Positions 21,950 through 32,845 of a stretch of 64,000 nucleotides of DNA are shown here, in pieces. How positions within the stretch are numbered: the first letter of the stretch is position 1; each line of letters starts with the position of its first letter. The stretch is from the NCBI GenBank assembly GCA_963854835.1, contig OY978525.1:81607775-81671774 (forward strand), given 5' to 3'. The position numbers were made by a program, and so were the translations under genes. This DNA is from Megamerina dolium (lineage: Eukaryota > Arthropoda > Insecta > Diptera > Megamerinidae). Under the pieces are notes generated by a model. It had not been told where the DNA came from, did not search any database, and saw nothing but the letters and a program-made list of their open reading frames with translations.

Positions 21950-22387
21950 TGTAACGAGTATCGATAGTTGGTTACTCATCACTATTGTGACTGACACTAT
22001 TGGCAGCATCGAAACGAATGTCAACAAAAAGAAATAAGCGATAACCAGAACAAGCCAACGAGAATGGAAGAGAAGAAACTCGATAAAGGAAGATTCTGGG
22101 GTGTTGCCAACAGGGTATAAATAGAGCCAGTGTTGAGAAGTGGGAATCAATTTGATCCCGAACGTGATTGCAGAAATATCGATACAGAGGCAAAAGTTGC
22201 AAGTACATTTAAGTGTTATTGTAAATAGTTGATTGTAAGCAGAGTTGATTGTACATAGAGATTATTAAATAAATTGTTGCTGTATATAGTTGTATAAAAT
22301 AAGTGTTGCAGTCATTATTAACAGAATCCAGTGATCGAACAAGGTAATTCAAATAGAATTAAACGCTCACAAAATAAAAACGTAGCA
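21950..22387 (+). repeat. Gypsy LTR 2 (shared by duplicated units)
   Basis: TGTAACGAG start, ACGTAGCA end, TATA box at 22116-22123. It is the 3' LTR of copy A (polypurine tract immediately before) and at the same time the first LTR of unit B. It is followed by ATAT and the foldback flank as for LTR 1. Confidence 0.93.
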
Positions 22388-23625
22388 ATATCTTCAAAAA
22401 ATGCCAAATAATTCCATCGCAAGTGCTGTGTTGCTGATTGAGTGCAATTATCAATGAAAAATGTAGTATTCTGCTGAGCATACGTACATATAGTTTTTAC
22501 ATAGGCAAATAGAAAAAACGAAATTGAGAGAGTTTGATTGTTTGTATGTTGCAGATATGTATGTGAGTATGTACATATGTATGTATATGGATAGAATAAA
22601 AATTGATTGCACATGCGTACTGGATATTGATCACATTTTTATATTTCAAATAATGATATTATAATACACAAATTCTTTGTAAATAATTTCAATTGTAATA
22701 TAAAATAACATGTTATGTTTTAAAAAAATTAAATGAAATAAATAAATTATGTCTAAATAATAAATATTACTTAAAGATTAAATAGCAAATAATATTAAAT
22801 AAATGATATAAATGAAGAAATATTATTATTAAATATCATAATTCATAAATGTAAACAATACAAAATCTGTACGCACGTTTTGATTTTGTATGTTATGTGC
22901 AGTCCGTCTTCTTCCAATACCATGTCGCTTTCTACTTTTTGCGGTGTGATCGAACCATTTGTTCGATTGTCCTATTCTATTTCGTCTGATATTTCGGTTC
23001 TTACACGTTCAATAGAAAATCCACTCTCGCTGATTTCTGGTTATTCCTTTTAAAATTTTGTATACTGGAAAGTGAGAATTCTCTAAGCATATATGTCTGG
23101 AAATAGCTAATAGAACGCGCAGCGTGTTGCAAGTGTTGCTAGAAATTAGCACAGAACGCGATACTTTAACAAATTTACAACACTGCGATTGTGATTGACA
23201 TCTTGAACGCAGCCTACATGGCATACAAATTGTAAACCATCAATTGCTATACATTACAAGATAACGATTTAACTTCTAATTTAGTCATAACTTCATAAAT
23301 ATAAACATAAAACAATAAATGAGTTATGAACCATTATATATGTCGATTTTGAAATTCACTTTATTCGACAAGTAAATATACAACAACAACAGGAAAACAC
23401 AAACCAAGCAAACTTTTTTGAATATATTTTCGAATGGACATAGAATTACTATGAATTTATTGTATTAGTATGTAAGAAAACAACTCAAAAAACCAGAACT
23501 TATTAAAATAAAGAAAACGTACTTATAACGTCTTGAATAAAGCTTTTTCAATTCTAAAACGTTTTTTGAATTGGTATTACAAATCCCATATACATCCCAC
23601 AATACATTTATAGTACAAAATATAA
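22388..23625. repeat. Second copy of the foldback right arm and 3' flank
   Basis: This is almost the same as 11527-12769, including the outer boundary motif near 23095 and the same minus-strand 71-residue ORF (23009-23224). There are few differences, such as a 6-bp shortening near 22905. Confidence 0.9.
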
Positions 23626-23744
23626 TTATTCAGCTACGTTCAGCATAGAAACCTCAGCACTAGAGTTCTCAATATGATAGGAGCTCTCAAATATGAAATC
23701 TACATCATCGCAGAGCATTTTGCGCATGCGTTCTTTGTAACTGC
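23626..23744 (-). CDS. Putative terminal coding exon of an unidentified host gene (copy B)
   Basis: By eye identical to 12770-12888, with the same splice acceptor, 38 residues and TAA stop. It was carried along by the tandem duplication. Because this unit lies nearer to the gene's 5' side, splicing to this copy rather than copy A would be favoured if upstream exons lie to the right. Both retain the downstream AATAAA motifs. I cannot say which, if either, is used. Confidence 0.45.
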
Positions 23745-24079
23745 CTGAAATATGAATATGAAATTACGATGAAGCTCTTATAATTATTACAATACATACA
23801 TCTGGCTATCAGTGAATTGCGTATGGAAATTCAAGAAGTTCCGTCTCGCCAAGAAAACATTCAAGAACATTCGGCTGAATTGCCTGAGAAGGTTCGGTTC
23901 GACAAGAAAACGTCATCGAAAATCTACAAAAAGGAATTGAGGTTAGATTTCAGGAAATTTCCGGAACCTCTAATGAAAAAGTCACGGATCTGATGGAACA
24001 TGTAGATAAGTTGGAAGATAAGTTCGAGAAATTACAGCACGAACTCAATCAACTAAAAATAAATTGACCAGCTACATCA

Positions 24080-24220
24080 GTGATTAGAGATTCCAGCACA
24101 ATCAAACTAAAGCCACCAACATTTGACGGAAACACGCCATTCAATATCTTCAAGCTTCAATTCGAACCAACAGCTTCGAAGAATCAATGGGATGATAGCG
24201 ACAAGACCGCTGCTTTAATA
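24080..24220 (+). pseudogene. Gypsy gag, copy B (5' part)
   Basis: Frame with LKPPTFDGNTPFNIFKLQFE, cut at 24220 by the LINE insertion (target duplication TTTAATA, 24214-24220 and 26292-26298). An in-frame stop (TGA at 24065) lies just upstream, where copy A reads through. Confidence 0.88.
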
Positions 24221-26291
24221 CTTACTTACTTACTTACCTATGTGGCCATAACAACCGAATATCGATTTAGGCCGAAAATAACATGCTTCGCCAGCCATCT
24301 CTGTTCTTCGCTAGCTGGCGCCAATTATAAATTCCAAGCGCCGTCAGGTTCTTCAGTACTTGGTCTTTCCACCGGAGGTTAGGTCTTCCTTTTCTGCGTT
24401 GTCCTCCAGAGGGTTCCGAATATAACACCTTCTTAGTTGGAGCGTGTTCTTCCGAATTTTAATGCGCTTTACTATGTCAATATCGACATACAGCTCGTAC
24501 AGCTCATGTTTGTACCTTATTCAGTACTCGCCACCAACGCAAATACGTCCAAAGATCTTGCGTAGGACTTTTCTCTCGAAAACTCCAAGCATTCGGTAAT
24601 CCGACGTGGAAATTGTCCAGGCTTCAGCGCCATATGTTAGGACAGGCATGATGAGAGACTTGTAGAGTGTAGTTTTCGTTCTTCAAGAGAGGGCTCGACT
24701 TCTCCATTGCTTACTCAGTCCAAAGTAACATCTATTAGCAAGAGTTATCCTACGCATGATCTCCAGGCTGACGTCATTATAGTTGTTGATGCTGGTTCCA
24801 AGATAAACAAAGTCCCTTACTACTTCAAAAGCGTAGTTGCCAACAGTGACGTGCTGTCCAAGACGCCGGGACTCTTTGTTTGTTGACACTAGATACTTCG
24901 TCTTGCCCTCGTTCACCGTAAGACCCATCCGACGCGAATCTCTTTCCAACTCTGAGAATGCTGCACTGGCTGCTCGCGTGTTCATGCCGATTATGTCAAT
25001 ATCGTCGGCATACGCTAACAGCATGACACTTTTGTTGAAGATAGTGCCATTATGTCGTAGATCAGCAGCTCGTATTATCTTCTCCATAATAAGATTGAAG
25101 AAGTCGCACGATAACGAATCACCTTGTCTGAAACCCCGTTCGGTACTTAACGGTGCGGAGAGGTCCTTCCCAATTTTCACTGCACAACGGGAGTTACGTA
25201 GTGTCATTCTACAAAGTCGAATGAGCTTTGCAGGAATACCGAACTCAGACATTGTTGCGTAGAGGTAATCCCTTACCGGACTGTCGAAAGCGGCTTTATA
25301 ATCAACAAATAGGTTGTGTGTGTCGATCTGTTTTTCTTGGGTCTTGGTGTGAAAATCTGGTCGATGGTAGATTTACCAGGTCTGAAGCCACACTGATACG
25401 GTCCAATCAGGTTGCTGAGCATAGGCTTCAACCTTTCACACAGTACGCTCGATAGAACCTTGTATGCGATGCTCAAGAGACTTATTCCACGGTAGTTGGC
25501 GCAAATTGTGGGGTCTCCTTTTTTATGTATGGGACAGAGAACTCTGAGCCTCCAAACATCAGTCATACTTTCATCCGACCATATTCTGCATATGAGCTGG
25601 TGCATGCAGACGAGCAGCTCATCGCCTCCGGTCTTACACAACTCGGCAGGCAGGCTATCAGCACCTGCAGCTTTGTAGTTCTTCAGCCTTAAAATGGCCG
25701 TTTCAACCTCGTCATAGTCGGGTGGTAACTTGGAGAAGTGTTCCCTCCATAGGCTCAGTACACTCTGGACATCTGTAACCAGATTCCCATTTCCATCACG
25801 ACAAGAAGAGGCTCCGGTATTTAAACCGCAACTCAGGCGCTTGATCTTTTCGAAGAATTTTCGAGTCTCATTCTTGTCGAAACACATCTCTATCTCCTCA
25901 CGTTCGTGAGTTTCCAGCTCCCTCTTCTTGCACCTGAAAAGACGTCTCTCTGTACTCCTTTTCTCTCTGTACCGCTCCTTAACAGCTCGCGTCGCGCCTG
26001 CACGCAGGGTTTTTTCGTAGGCGGCGTCTTTCTCTGCGGTAGTGTCGCGGCACTCGTGATCATATCACTCATTCCTCAGAGGCCTGTAGTAAGCGATTAC
26101 CTCCTCGGCAGCAGTAGTCATAGAGTGGGATATACAGTGTCCACCATGCGCATGTATCATCAAGTGGGGGAGTGTTCTGCATAAGCAGAGCTTTCTCTGT
26201 GTGGGACTTCTCTTGTTATTTGCGACACATAAACGTATGCACACCTTAGCTGCAACAAGTGATCCGAGTCGATGTTGGCACCACGGATCGA
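24221..26291 (-). mobile_element. RTE-like LINE, 5'-truncated, inserted in Gypsy gag
   Basis: The 3' end is a TTAC/GTAA tetranucleotide tail (24221-24238) rather than poly(A), a habit of RTE-clade elements. The 7-bp target duplication is TTTAATA. The endonuclease domain is absent, so the copy is 5' truncated within the endonuclease-RT linker. Fragments of the same family are at 1-580, 51754-52379 and 59467-60430. Confidence 0.88.
24683..25887 (-). pseudogene. RTE-like reverse transcriptase
   Basis: Two minus-strand blocks. 25273-25887 carries LCPIHKKGDPTICANYRGIS and GPYQCGFRPGKSTIDQIF. 24683-25252 carries RGFRQGDSLSCDFFNLIMEK, the catalytic LLAYADDIDIIG, and MGLTVNEGKTKYLVS. The frame shifts near 25260, in the segment with the DxxxAFD motif (DYKAAFDSPVRDYL in the related copy at 52304-52573). 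The C-terminal YGAEAWTIST region follows at lower coordinates with further damage. It copied the element RNA at a nicked target and is now inactive. Confidence 0.9.
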
Positions 26292-26298
26292 TTTAATA

Positions 26299-26880
26299 GT
26301 CGCATTAAAAGGCAATGCTTCCGAAATGTTACAAATGGTTCCAGAGAAAGATCGTGGTAGCTATCAATCACTGATGGAGACACTCCAACGCAAATATGGA
26401 AATTAATATAAGAGTCAATTGCATAGAGTGGAATTAAGATCGCGAGTGCATCGAATTAATTCGCTTCCGGTATTGAGCGCTTATGTCATCTAGCGTTCTC
26501 CGGTAATTCGGAAGAGTGCCTCGAAAAAATAAAAATAGAGGCATTCATAGATGGCATACGTGATGGAGAGACAAAGCGTGCCCTAATCATGTCACCAAGG
26601 AATACATATGCCGAAACAGTCAGTAGTGCATTGAAGTTTGAAGCCGCCAATTTGATGTGTCGACCAATGCCGCGGGTACACCAACTAGAAACAGAAACAA
26701 CAGATTTCGTTGAAGCAGTGTGTCAGGCATTCAAGTCCGTAGTGCAGCCTAAAGTAAGAACAACAGGTCGACGCGAAATCAAATTTACTGGTAAGTGCTT
26801 CATTTGCGACAAACCAGGACACATGGCACGTCACTGCCGTCTACGATGATAGCGAACAAGATCGAATTTTCCAGGAAGGC
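26299..26880 (+). pseudogene. Gypsy gag, copy B (3' part)
   Basis: Continues gag after the LINE with frameshifts and stops up to 26540. The frame 26589-26849 then reads MSPRNTYAETVSSALKFEA and the CCHC knuckle CFICDKPGHMARHC. Compared with copy A a deletion near 26890 joins gag almost directly to protease. Confidence 0.88.
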
Positions 26881-26885
26881 AAAAG

Positions 26886-28340
26886 AAGTTAACCCTGGAT
26901 ACTGGTGCATCACATTCTATAATCAAGAGTGATTTGGTAAAGAGTTTTGAGCCTTTAATGGGAATAAAATTGCGTACAACAACGGGAAATTTATCTTACC
27001 CAGCACATATTCTGGGTAAGATAAAGAAACAAGTATCTATTGGAAATTGCACTTGGGAACATGAATTCATTGTGGCTGACATCGTCGATGACGTAATAAT
27101 TGGTATTGATTTTATGATTGACAACGGAGTTACGTTAGATTTAAATCAACGGATACTACGCTATGCAAATGTCGAGCTACCATTGAACATCGGTTACAGT
27201 CGTAGTGGGAACATCAAACGAGTACTGGCATGTCAACGCCAAGAGGTTCCAGCAAAATCAGAAGAGGTGATTTGGGCACAGATGAATGTGGATGATAGGA
27301 TAGGCAAGTTGTGGGTAATGGAAGTAGATAAAGAAATACCAAATAAAAACATCATACTTAATAGGACGTTAGTGGAACCTAAAGAAAAGAGAATGGTACA
27401 GGAGCGAATATTAAATCCAACTAATACATCTACAGTTGTGAAGAAAGGAATGGTGATTGGTCATTGTCAGGAAGTTACTGCCGTAGTAGACTGCGAAAAG
27501 GGTCAGGAAGTTACTGCCGTAGTAGACTGCGAAAAGGGTTCGTCGATGGAAAGTGTAAGGCCAGGAACTGTTAGAGCGGAATTGAAAGCACAGATGGAAG
27601 AATGGGCAGGTGTGCTTACCAACCAGCAAAAAGAAAAGGCTTTACAACTACTGGAGAAGTACAGCTCAATCTTTTCCTCATATGGAAAAACTGGAGGACG
27701 AACAATCATCGTGAAGCATCACATTGATACCGGTGATTCTAGAGCAATTCGTCAAGCACCACGACGAGTTCCATTGGCCAAAATAGATGAAGCCCTTAAG
27801 CTGATTACCGATATACAGAAACAAGGTGATATTGAACCTTCAGCGAGTCCATTGTGTTCACCAGTTTTGCTGGTAAAGAAGAAGGATGGAAGTACTCGAA
27901 TCTGTGTGGATTACAGAAAGCTAAATGATATCACGAAAAAAGACAGCTATCCACTGCCAAGAAACGATTACACTCTGGGCACGCTATCTGGTTGAAGTGG
28001 TTCTCAACTGTTGGTCTGAAAAGTGGCTACTGGCAAGTGGAACTTGGTAAGGAGGACAAAGAGAAAACATCTTTCAGTATTGGCGATGGTCTATGGCAAT
28101 TTACAGTGATGCCATTTGGCTTATGCAATGCGCCAGCTACTTTCGAACGTTTGATGGAGCGTGTACTTAGAGGACTACACTGGAAAACGTGCTTGGTGTG
28201 CCTCAATGATATTATCGTGATGGGAAAAGATTTTAACGACTACCTGGAAAAGTTGAAAGAAGTATTTGAGCGTATATAATCAGCAGGGCTTCAACTAAAT
28301 AAGAAAAAGTGTTTACTCTTCATACGAAATGTTAAATATC
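26886..28340 (+). pseudogene. Gypsy protease and reverse transcriptase, copy B
   Basis: This is the best preserved pol stretch of the window. The protease motif [16 protein letters not shown] starts at about 26893. The open frame 26934-27995 (353 aa) then runs through [20 protein letters not shown], the linker and the RT start ([17 protein letters not shown]). A one-base shift leads to 27992-28279 with MPFGLCNAPATFERLME, but the active-site motif reads CLNDI in place of YLDD, losing the first catalytic Asp. The linker holds an in-frame 36-bp tandem duplication (27466-27537). The frame ends at 28279. Confidence 0.9.
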
Positions 28341-28853
28341 TTGGTCATCAGAATGATTTAACCGTACCTTGGAGGAATATTTGAGAAAAGTCGTAGATAA
28401 ATACCAAAGAGACTAGGATGTACATATATCAATGTTCATCATGGCATATCGATGCGCACAACATGATACGACTGTTACTACACCGGCAATGGCAATTTTT
28501 GGAAACGAGTTAAGACTGCCAGCTGATTTAAAATTTGGAGTCGCAACACCAACGTGATCAACCGAAGGTAACTGCACTAGCGAAAAGCGGGAACAGTTGG
28601 ATGAAGTACATCAATTCATCAGAGGACAGTCGCAGATGATAAGCGATAAGATGAAGGCCAGGTATGACTTGAAAGCAAATTCCAAAGGGTTCTATGAAGG
28701 AGAGACCATATGAGATTATAGCAAAGATAAATGACATAGTGTATCGTATTCAACGTGCCTGGAACAAAAGAGCAAAGTTTAAAGTAGTGCACTTGGACCG
28801 ATTTGCGCCATATCGGGGGGAAGTATAAAAACTTGTTCGGGACGAACAAGATT
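28341..28853 (+). pseudogene. Gypsy integrase C-terminal remnant, copy B
   Basis: After the deletion junction the DNA matches copy A from about 21440 onward (TLEEYLRK region) through the region before the polypurine tract. Several stops are present. The catalytic core is gone. Confidence 0.85.
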
Positions 28854-28866
28854 AAGAGGAGGGCAG

Positions 28867-29825
28867 TGTAATTGCCTAGACAGACGGCAGCCTAATTCTG
28901 GATTACCGAGTTAATTCGAATTAACTCGGGCATTAACTGCAGCTAATCCGCATTAACTCTATGAGTTAATTCTCAAAATAAAAGAAGATTAGGCCAATTT
29001 GCGCTGGTAACACTGCTGAAAATTTTCTATTGTGAATTTTTCTCCATCCATTTTACAAAATATTAGGTGTGTTCGCTAACAAAAAACTTTCAACAATTGC
29101 TTACAGTTTTCAACATGAAAAGCGTTGGCGAACAAATAAATTACGAACTGTGAATCTCAATTTACAAGTTTCTGATAGTTTTCTGTTCACGTACTTCTTG
29201 TAGATTTTCTCATATCGAGTGTGACAGATGACAGAAACTGATAGTGATAGTAATGTAAGTGAGCAGACCTAAAAAAAACAGCAATCAGTCGTTTAGTTAA
29301 TCCGCAATACTGCCGTCTGTCAGCTTAATATTTTATTCGGGTTAAGTGCGCCGGTAATCCGGAATTAGGCTGCCGTCTGTCTAGGCTATAACGAGTATCG
29401 ATGGTTGGTTAATAACACTATTGTGATTTTTACGAATGTTGGCAGCATCGAAACGAATGTCAGCAAAAAGAAATAAGCGATAACTAGAACAAACCAATGA
29501 GAAAGAAAGAGAAGAATCTCGATAAAGGAAGATTCTGGGGTGTTGCCAACAGAGTATAAATAGAACCAGGGTTGACAAGTGCAAATCAATCTAATCCCGC
29601 ACGTGATTGCGCAATCATCGATACAGAGGCAAAAGTTACAAGTACATTTAAGTGTTATTGTAAATGGTTGATTCTAAACAGAGTTGATTGTAAATAGATT
29701 ATTAAATAAATTGTTGTTGTATATAGTTGTATAAAATAAATGTTTTAGTTATTATTAACATAATCCAGTGATTGAACAAAGTTAATTCAAATAGAATTAA
29801 ACGCTCACAGAATAAAAACGTAACA
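28867..29825 (+). repeat. Gypsy LTR 3, interrupted by a MITE after its first 5 bp
   Basis: The LTR starts TGTAA at 28867, is split by the MITE 28872-29388, and resumes with TAACGAGTATCG, ending ACGTAACA at 29825. TATA box at 29555-29562. It is more divergent from LTRs 1 and 2 than those are from each other, with an altered segment near 29410-29440. Confidence 0.9.
28872..29388. mobile_element. PIF/Harbinger-like MITE, copy 2
   Basis: Inverted ends (TTGCCTAGACAGACGGCAGC and complement of TAGCCTAGACAGACGGCAGC) with the 3-bp duplication TAA (28869-28871 and 29389-29391). The known target, the conserved LTR start, confirms the duplication. No ORF. Confidence 0.93.
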
Positions 29826-29937
29826 GTATTTTGCTGAGCATACGAACATTACGTTTTACATAGGCAAATAGAAAAAACGAAAATGAGAGAGTTTGATTGT
29901 TTGTATGTTGCAGATATGTATGTGCGTAAGTAAATAT
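29826..29937. repeat. Third copy of foldback right arm, part 1
   Basis: Matches 11607-11705 (GCTGAGCATACG ... TTTGTATGTTGCAGATATGT), with ~80 bp missing directly after the LTR. Interrupted at 29938 by a Jockey element; it continues at 40716. Confidence 0.85.
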
Positions 29938-30964
29938 TTTTTTTTTCTTCTAACAAGCTTTTTTTATTGGATCTTTCTAAATTATTTAGAAACTAACAAT
30001 AAGTAATCAAATCTTACAAACTAACTAAAATTATGTGATATTCCCAACGTTCCATCACAATTTGTTGAGTCGCGAGGTATAGCAATTTCACAGCATATTC
30101 AGTGTGTCTTTTCTTTTTAATCGACGATGCCCCGTGCTCAGCAACAATTGCCTAGCAAGGAGATTCGGATGATTGTGTAATTTTTGAATGTAGCTTCTGC
30201 AGGACATTGCAACTTCCTCAGAAATTTTCGGTACATTTAAATCTCGATGGATGTTAACGTTCATCATATACCAAGGAGCGTTTACAATAATTCGCAGACA
30301 CTTGGATTGTATTCGCTGCAATTTTTCGATATTTGAGGGAGATGCGGTGCCCCAAAACTGAATACCATAAGTCCAAATTGGCTTCAGGATTGCTTTATAT
30401 AATAGCACTTTGTATTGGAGATTCAACTTCGATCTTTTGTGTAACAGCCACCATAACTGATTCATTTTAAGCTTGATCTGAGTTTTCTTTGCCTCTATGT
30501 GATTTTTCCAGGTCAGCCTTCTGTCGAGGTGAATACCAAAGTACTATGTTGAGGAACATTGTGGAACTGATTGGCCATTAATATTAAGTGGGGGACATGT
30601 ATCTAGCCTTAGCGTGAAGGTTACATGTACGCTCTTTGATTCATTGACTTTTATACGCCATTTTGCTAGCCAGATTTCGAGAGAATCGACATGAGTCTGC
30701 AGGAGTTTAGTAGCTTCTATGGGGTTAGAGCGAGAGCACAATATTGCCGTATCATCAGCAAAGGTCGATATGAATGTATAGTTATTGTTGGGCATATCTG
30801 AAGTGTATAAGAGATACAGTAAGGGGCCCAAAACGCTTCCTTGAGGAACGCCAGCGTGAATATCCAATGGATTTGTTGTGTAATCCTTGTGATGTACGAG
30901 AAATTGTCTTTTCGTGATGTAGCTACTAAGCAATGAGGAGACATTTGCAGGCAGTAATAGTTTG

Positions 30965-31308
30965 TTGGTGCCGTAGCTCAGTGGTTAGTGTGTTCGCCTT
31001 CTGATCTGTAGGTCGTGGTTCAATACCCGGCTGATGCCCGGTACCCGGTGGGTACCGTTCTTTCGAACGGTACCCACCTGTCGGCAAGCAATTGGCAATT
31101 CTTCCGACAGTAACAACTTGCCATGAAAAAGCTTCTAAAAAAGAATTCTGTGACAAAACTCAGAAAAAGTGTTCTGCCGTTCGGAACCGGCTAAAATAAG
31201 TAGGTCCATTCTAATACTGTTCAAAAATTTAAGACGCACAACAGTAATGGAAGAGAAGCTAGGCCAATGAGCCCTTTGGTGCTTAAGTGCCACATATTTA
31301 TTTATTTT
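30965..31308 (+). mobile_element. tRNA-derived SINE, copy 1
   Basis: The 10-bp target duplication TAATAGTTTG is at 30955-30964 and 31309-31318. The head is tRNA-like, with an RNA polymerase III A box (TAGCTCAGTGG, 30974-30984) and B box (GGTTCAATACC, 31017-31027) at tRNA-like spacing. The body continues to an AT-rich tail (TTTATTTATTTTT). It interrupts the Jockey RT. A second copy, in reverse, is at 55561-55928. No protein is encoded. Confidence 0.92.
31047..31078 (+). repeat. Perfect hairpin in the SINE body
   Basis: GGTGGGTACCGTTC pairs exactly with GAACGGTACCCACC across a TTTC loop, a 14-bp stem. Only one half is present in the second SINE copy, so the inverted half is specific to this copy or subfamily. 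Confidence 0.85.
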
Positions 31309-32507
31309 TAATAGTTTGAGTTTGTAAATAAGGCCATCGTGCCATTCTTTATCGAAAACTTGAGTGATATCAAGAAAGACAGCTGAGCAATACTTTTTTT
31401 CTTCAAAAGTGTTCCTTATCAGAGTTACAATGCGGTGGACTTATTCTATTGTGCCGTGCTGTTTTCTAAATCCAAACAGATGTTGAGGAATCAGTTGGTT
31501 GAGATTAATAAATGGAGTTATATTCATGACAAGTAGCTTTTCGAATACTTTAGAGAGTTGAGGCAGGAGGCTGATAGGTCTGTACGATGCAACTTTTGTA
31601 GGGTCTTTTCCTAGTTTTGCTATCATAATAATTTTTGAAGTTTTCCAGCATTTGGGATAGTGTTTAATACGAAGGATAGCATTGAAAATGTGCATGAGAT
31701 GAATTACTGAAGCCGGAGGTAGCTCTTTTATCATTTTACCGGTAATTTTATCTGGACCAGGTGATTTTTTTTGGTTTAAATCTTTATAAATTGCTTTGAA
31801 TATGTCCTTTTTTTTATTTTGAGCGTTATTGAGTAAGGTTGAGAAGAGGGTGGATTGGGTGTAAACACACTTTTTAGGTGGTTTGCAAAAGTCAAACCCT
31901 TCTCACAGCTGCTTCTAGCCCAATTACCGTCATTCAAACAGATGAGGGAATCAGTGAGAATTGGCCGATTTGAGTTTTTTACTGATTTCCACAAAGAGTA
32001 GTCTGACGCTTCACCAGGTGTTAATTTCGCTATGTGCTCTTCTAACTCTTTGTTATTTTTATTTTTTAAGGCTTGCTTTAACTTTCGAGTGCAGTGCTGT
32101 AGCTGTGTTTTCAGATTCGTTGATCTGAATTTTAGCCATTGCCTTCGGAGTCTTCTTTTCTGCCTTACTAGCAATTCAATGTCGGCTGGTGTGTATGGGC
32201 TATAGTTTGATTGCTTGCATACCTTTGTGCAGGTGGCTGAGCTGAGAGCTAATGAGAGCAGCTGGTTGAATTTTTCGAGTGCTGAATCTAGATCGTGTCC
32301 ATTTCTTAATACAGTACTCAGAGGAAGATGGGAATTTATATATTTCTTGAATTTCAACCAGTCTATTTTCTTTCTAACGCAATTGCCTTGGAGGCTTGGT
32401 GATTTTATAGATATTACCGTGGGTGAGTGGTCAGATGATAGATCATAATTTAGACTCATAGACTTTGGCGACTCCAAAGTCTATGAGATCGGGTATTTTC
32501 CTCTTGT

Positions 32508-32845
32508 CCGAACAGCAATATAAAGAATTTTTCTCAACTCTTGGTAGCAAATTTTTGGTTGCTGGCGATTTCAACGCCGAACACACTCACTGGGGCTCCC
32601 GCTTAATAACTCCAAAAGGCAGAAGACTATGTTCAATCATCACTAACCACGGCTACGATGTTATTTCAAATGGTCAACCGATTTGAAATAACATCGTAGC
32701 CGTGGTTAGTGATGATTGAACATAGTCTTCTGCCTTTTGGAGTTATTAAGCGGGAGCCCCAGTGAGTGTGTTCGGCGTTGAAATCGCCAGCAACCAAAAA
32801 TTTGCTACCAAGAGTTGAGAAAAATTCTTTATATTGCTGTTCGGT
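32508..32845. repeat. Inverted duplication within Jockey endonuclease region
   Basis: The arms 32508-32671 and 32681-32845 are reverse complements around a 9-bp loop (GGTCAACCG). The normal Jockey sequence lies in the right arm; the left arm is an extra, inverted copy that replaces a short stretch of the normal sequence. Confidence 0.92.

Larger units (their letters stand above)
11085..28866 (+). repeat. Tandem duplication: LTR + flank + truncated Gypsy, two units
   Basis: Unit 1 is 11085-21949 and unit 2 is 21950-28866, closed by a third LTR at 28867. Both contain the same LTR, the same 1.4-kb flank (foldback arm plus putative host last exon) and the same 5'-truncated Gypsy junction (about 12955 and 23812). 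Flanks differ by only a few substitutions and small indels that I could see. A shared truncation junction shows duplication after the Gypsy became defective, most simply by unequal recombination between LTRs. Confidence 0.85.
23812..28866 (+). mobile_element. Gypsy element copy B, with nested RTE-like LINE and pol deletion
   Basis: Same 5' truncation as copy A. Gag is interrupted by an RTE-like insertion at 24221-26291. Pol has an intact protease-RT stretch, but at about 28345 it jumps from the RT region (AAATATCTTGGTCAT) to the integrase C-terminal region (AACCGTACCTTGGAGG), deleting roughly 1.5 kb relative to copy A. The polypurine tract at 28854-28866 leads into LTR 3. Confidence 0.92.

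Noticed and set aside
24837..25262. 141-codon plus-strand ORF, repeated in several RTE-like copies
   Set aside because: Antisense of the YADD region of the RTE-like RT; recurrence reflects repeat copies, not a conserved gene.
30926..31156. ORF with GIEPRPTDQKANTLTTELRH, and the similar one at 55766-55984
   Set aside because: Translation of the antisense tRNA-like SINE head; this peptide recurs wherever such SINEs occur and is not a protein.
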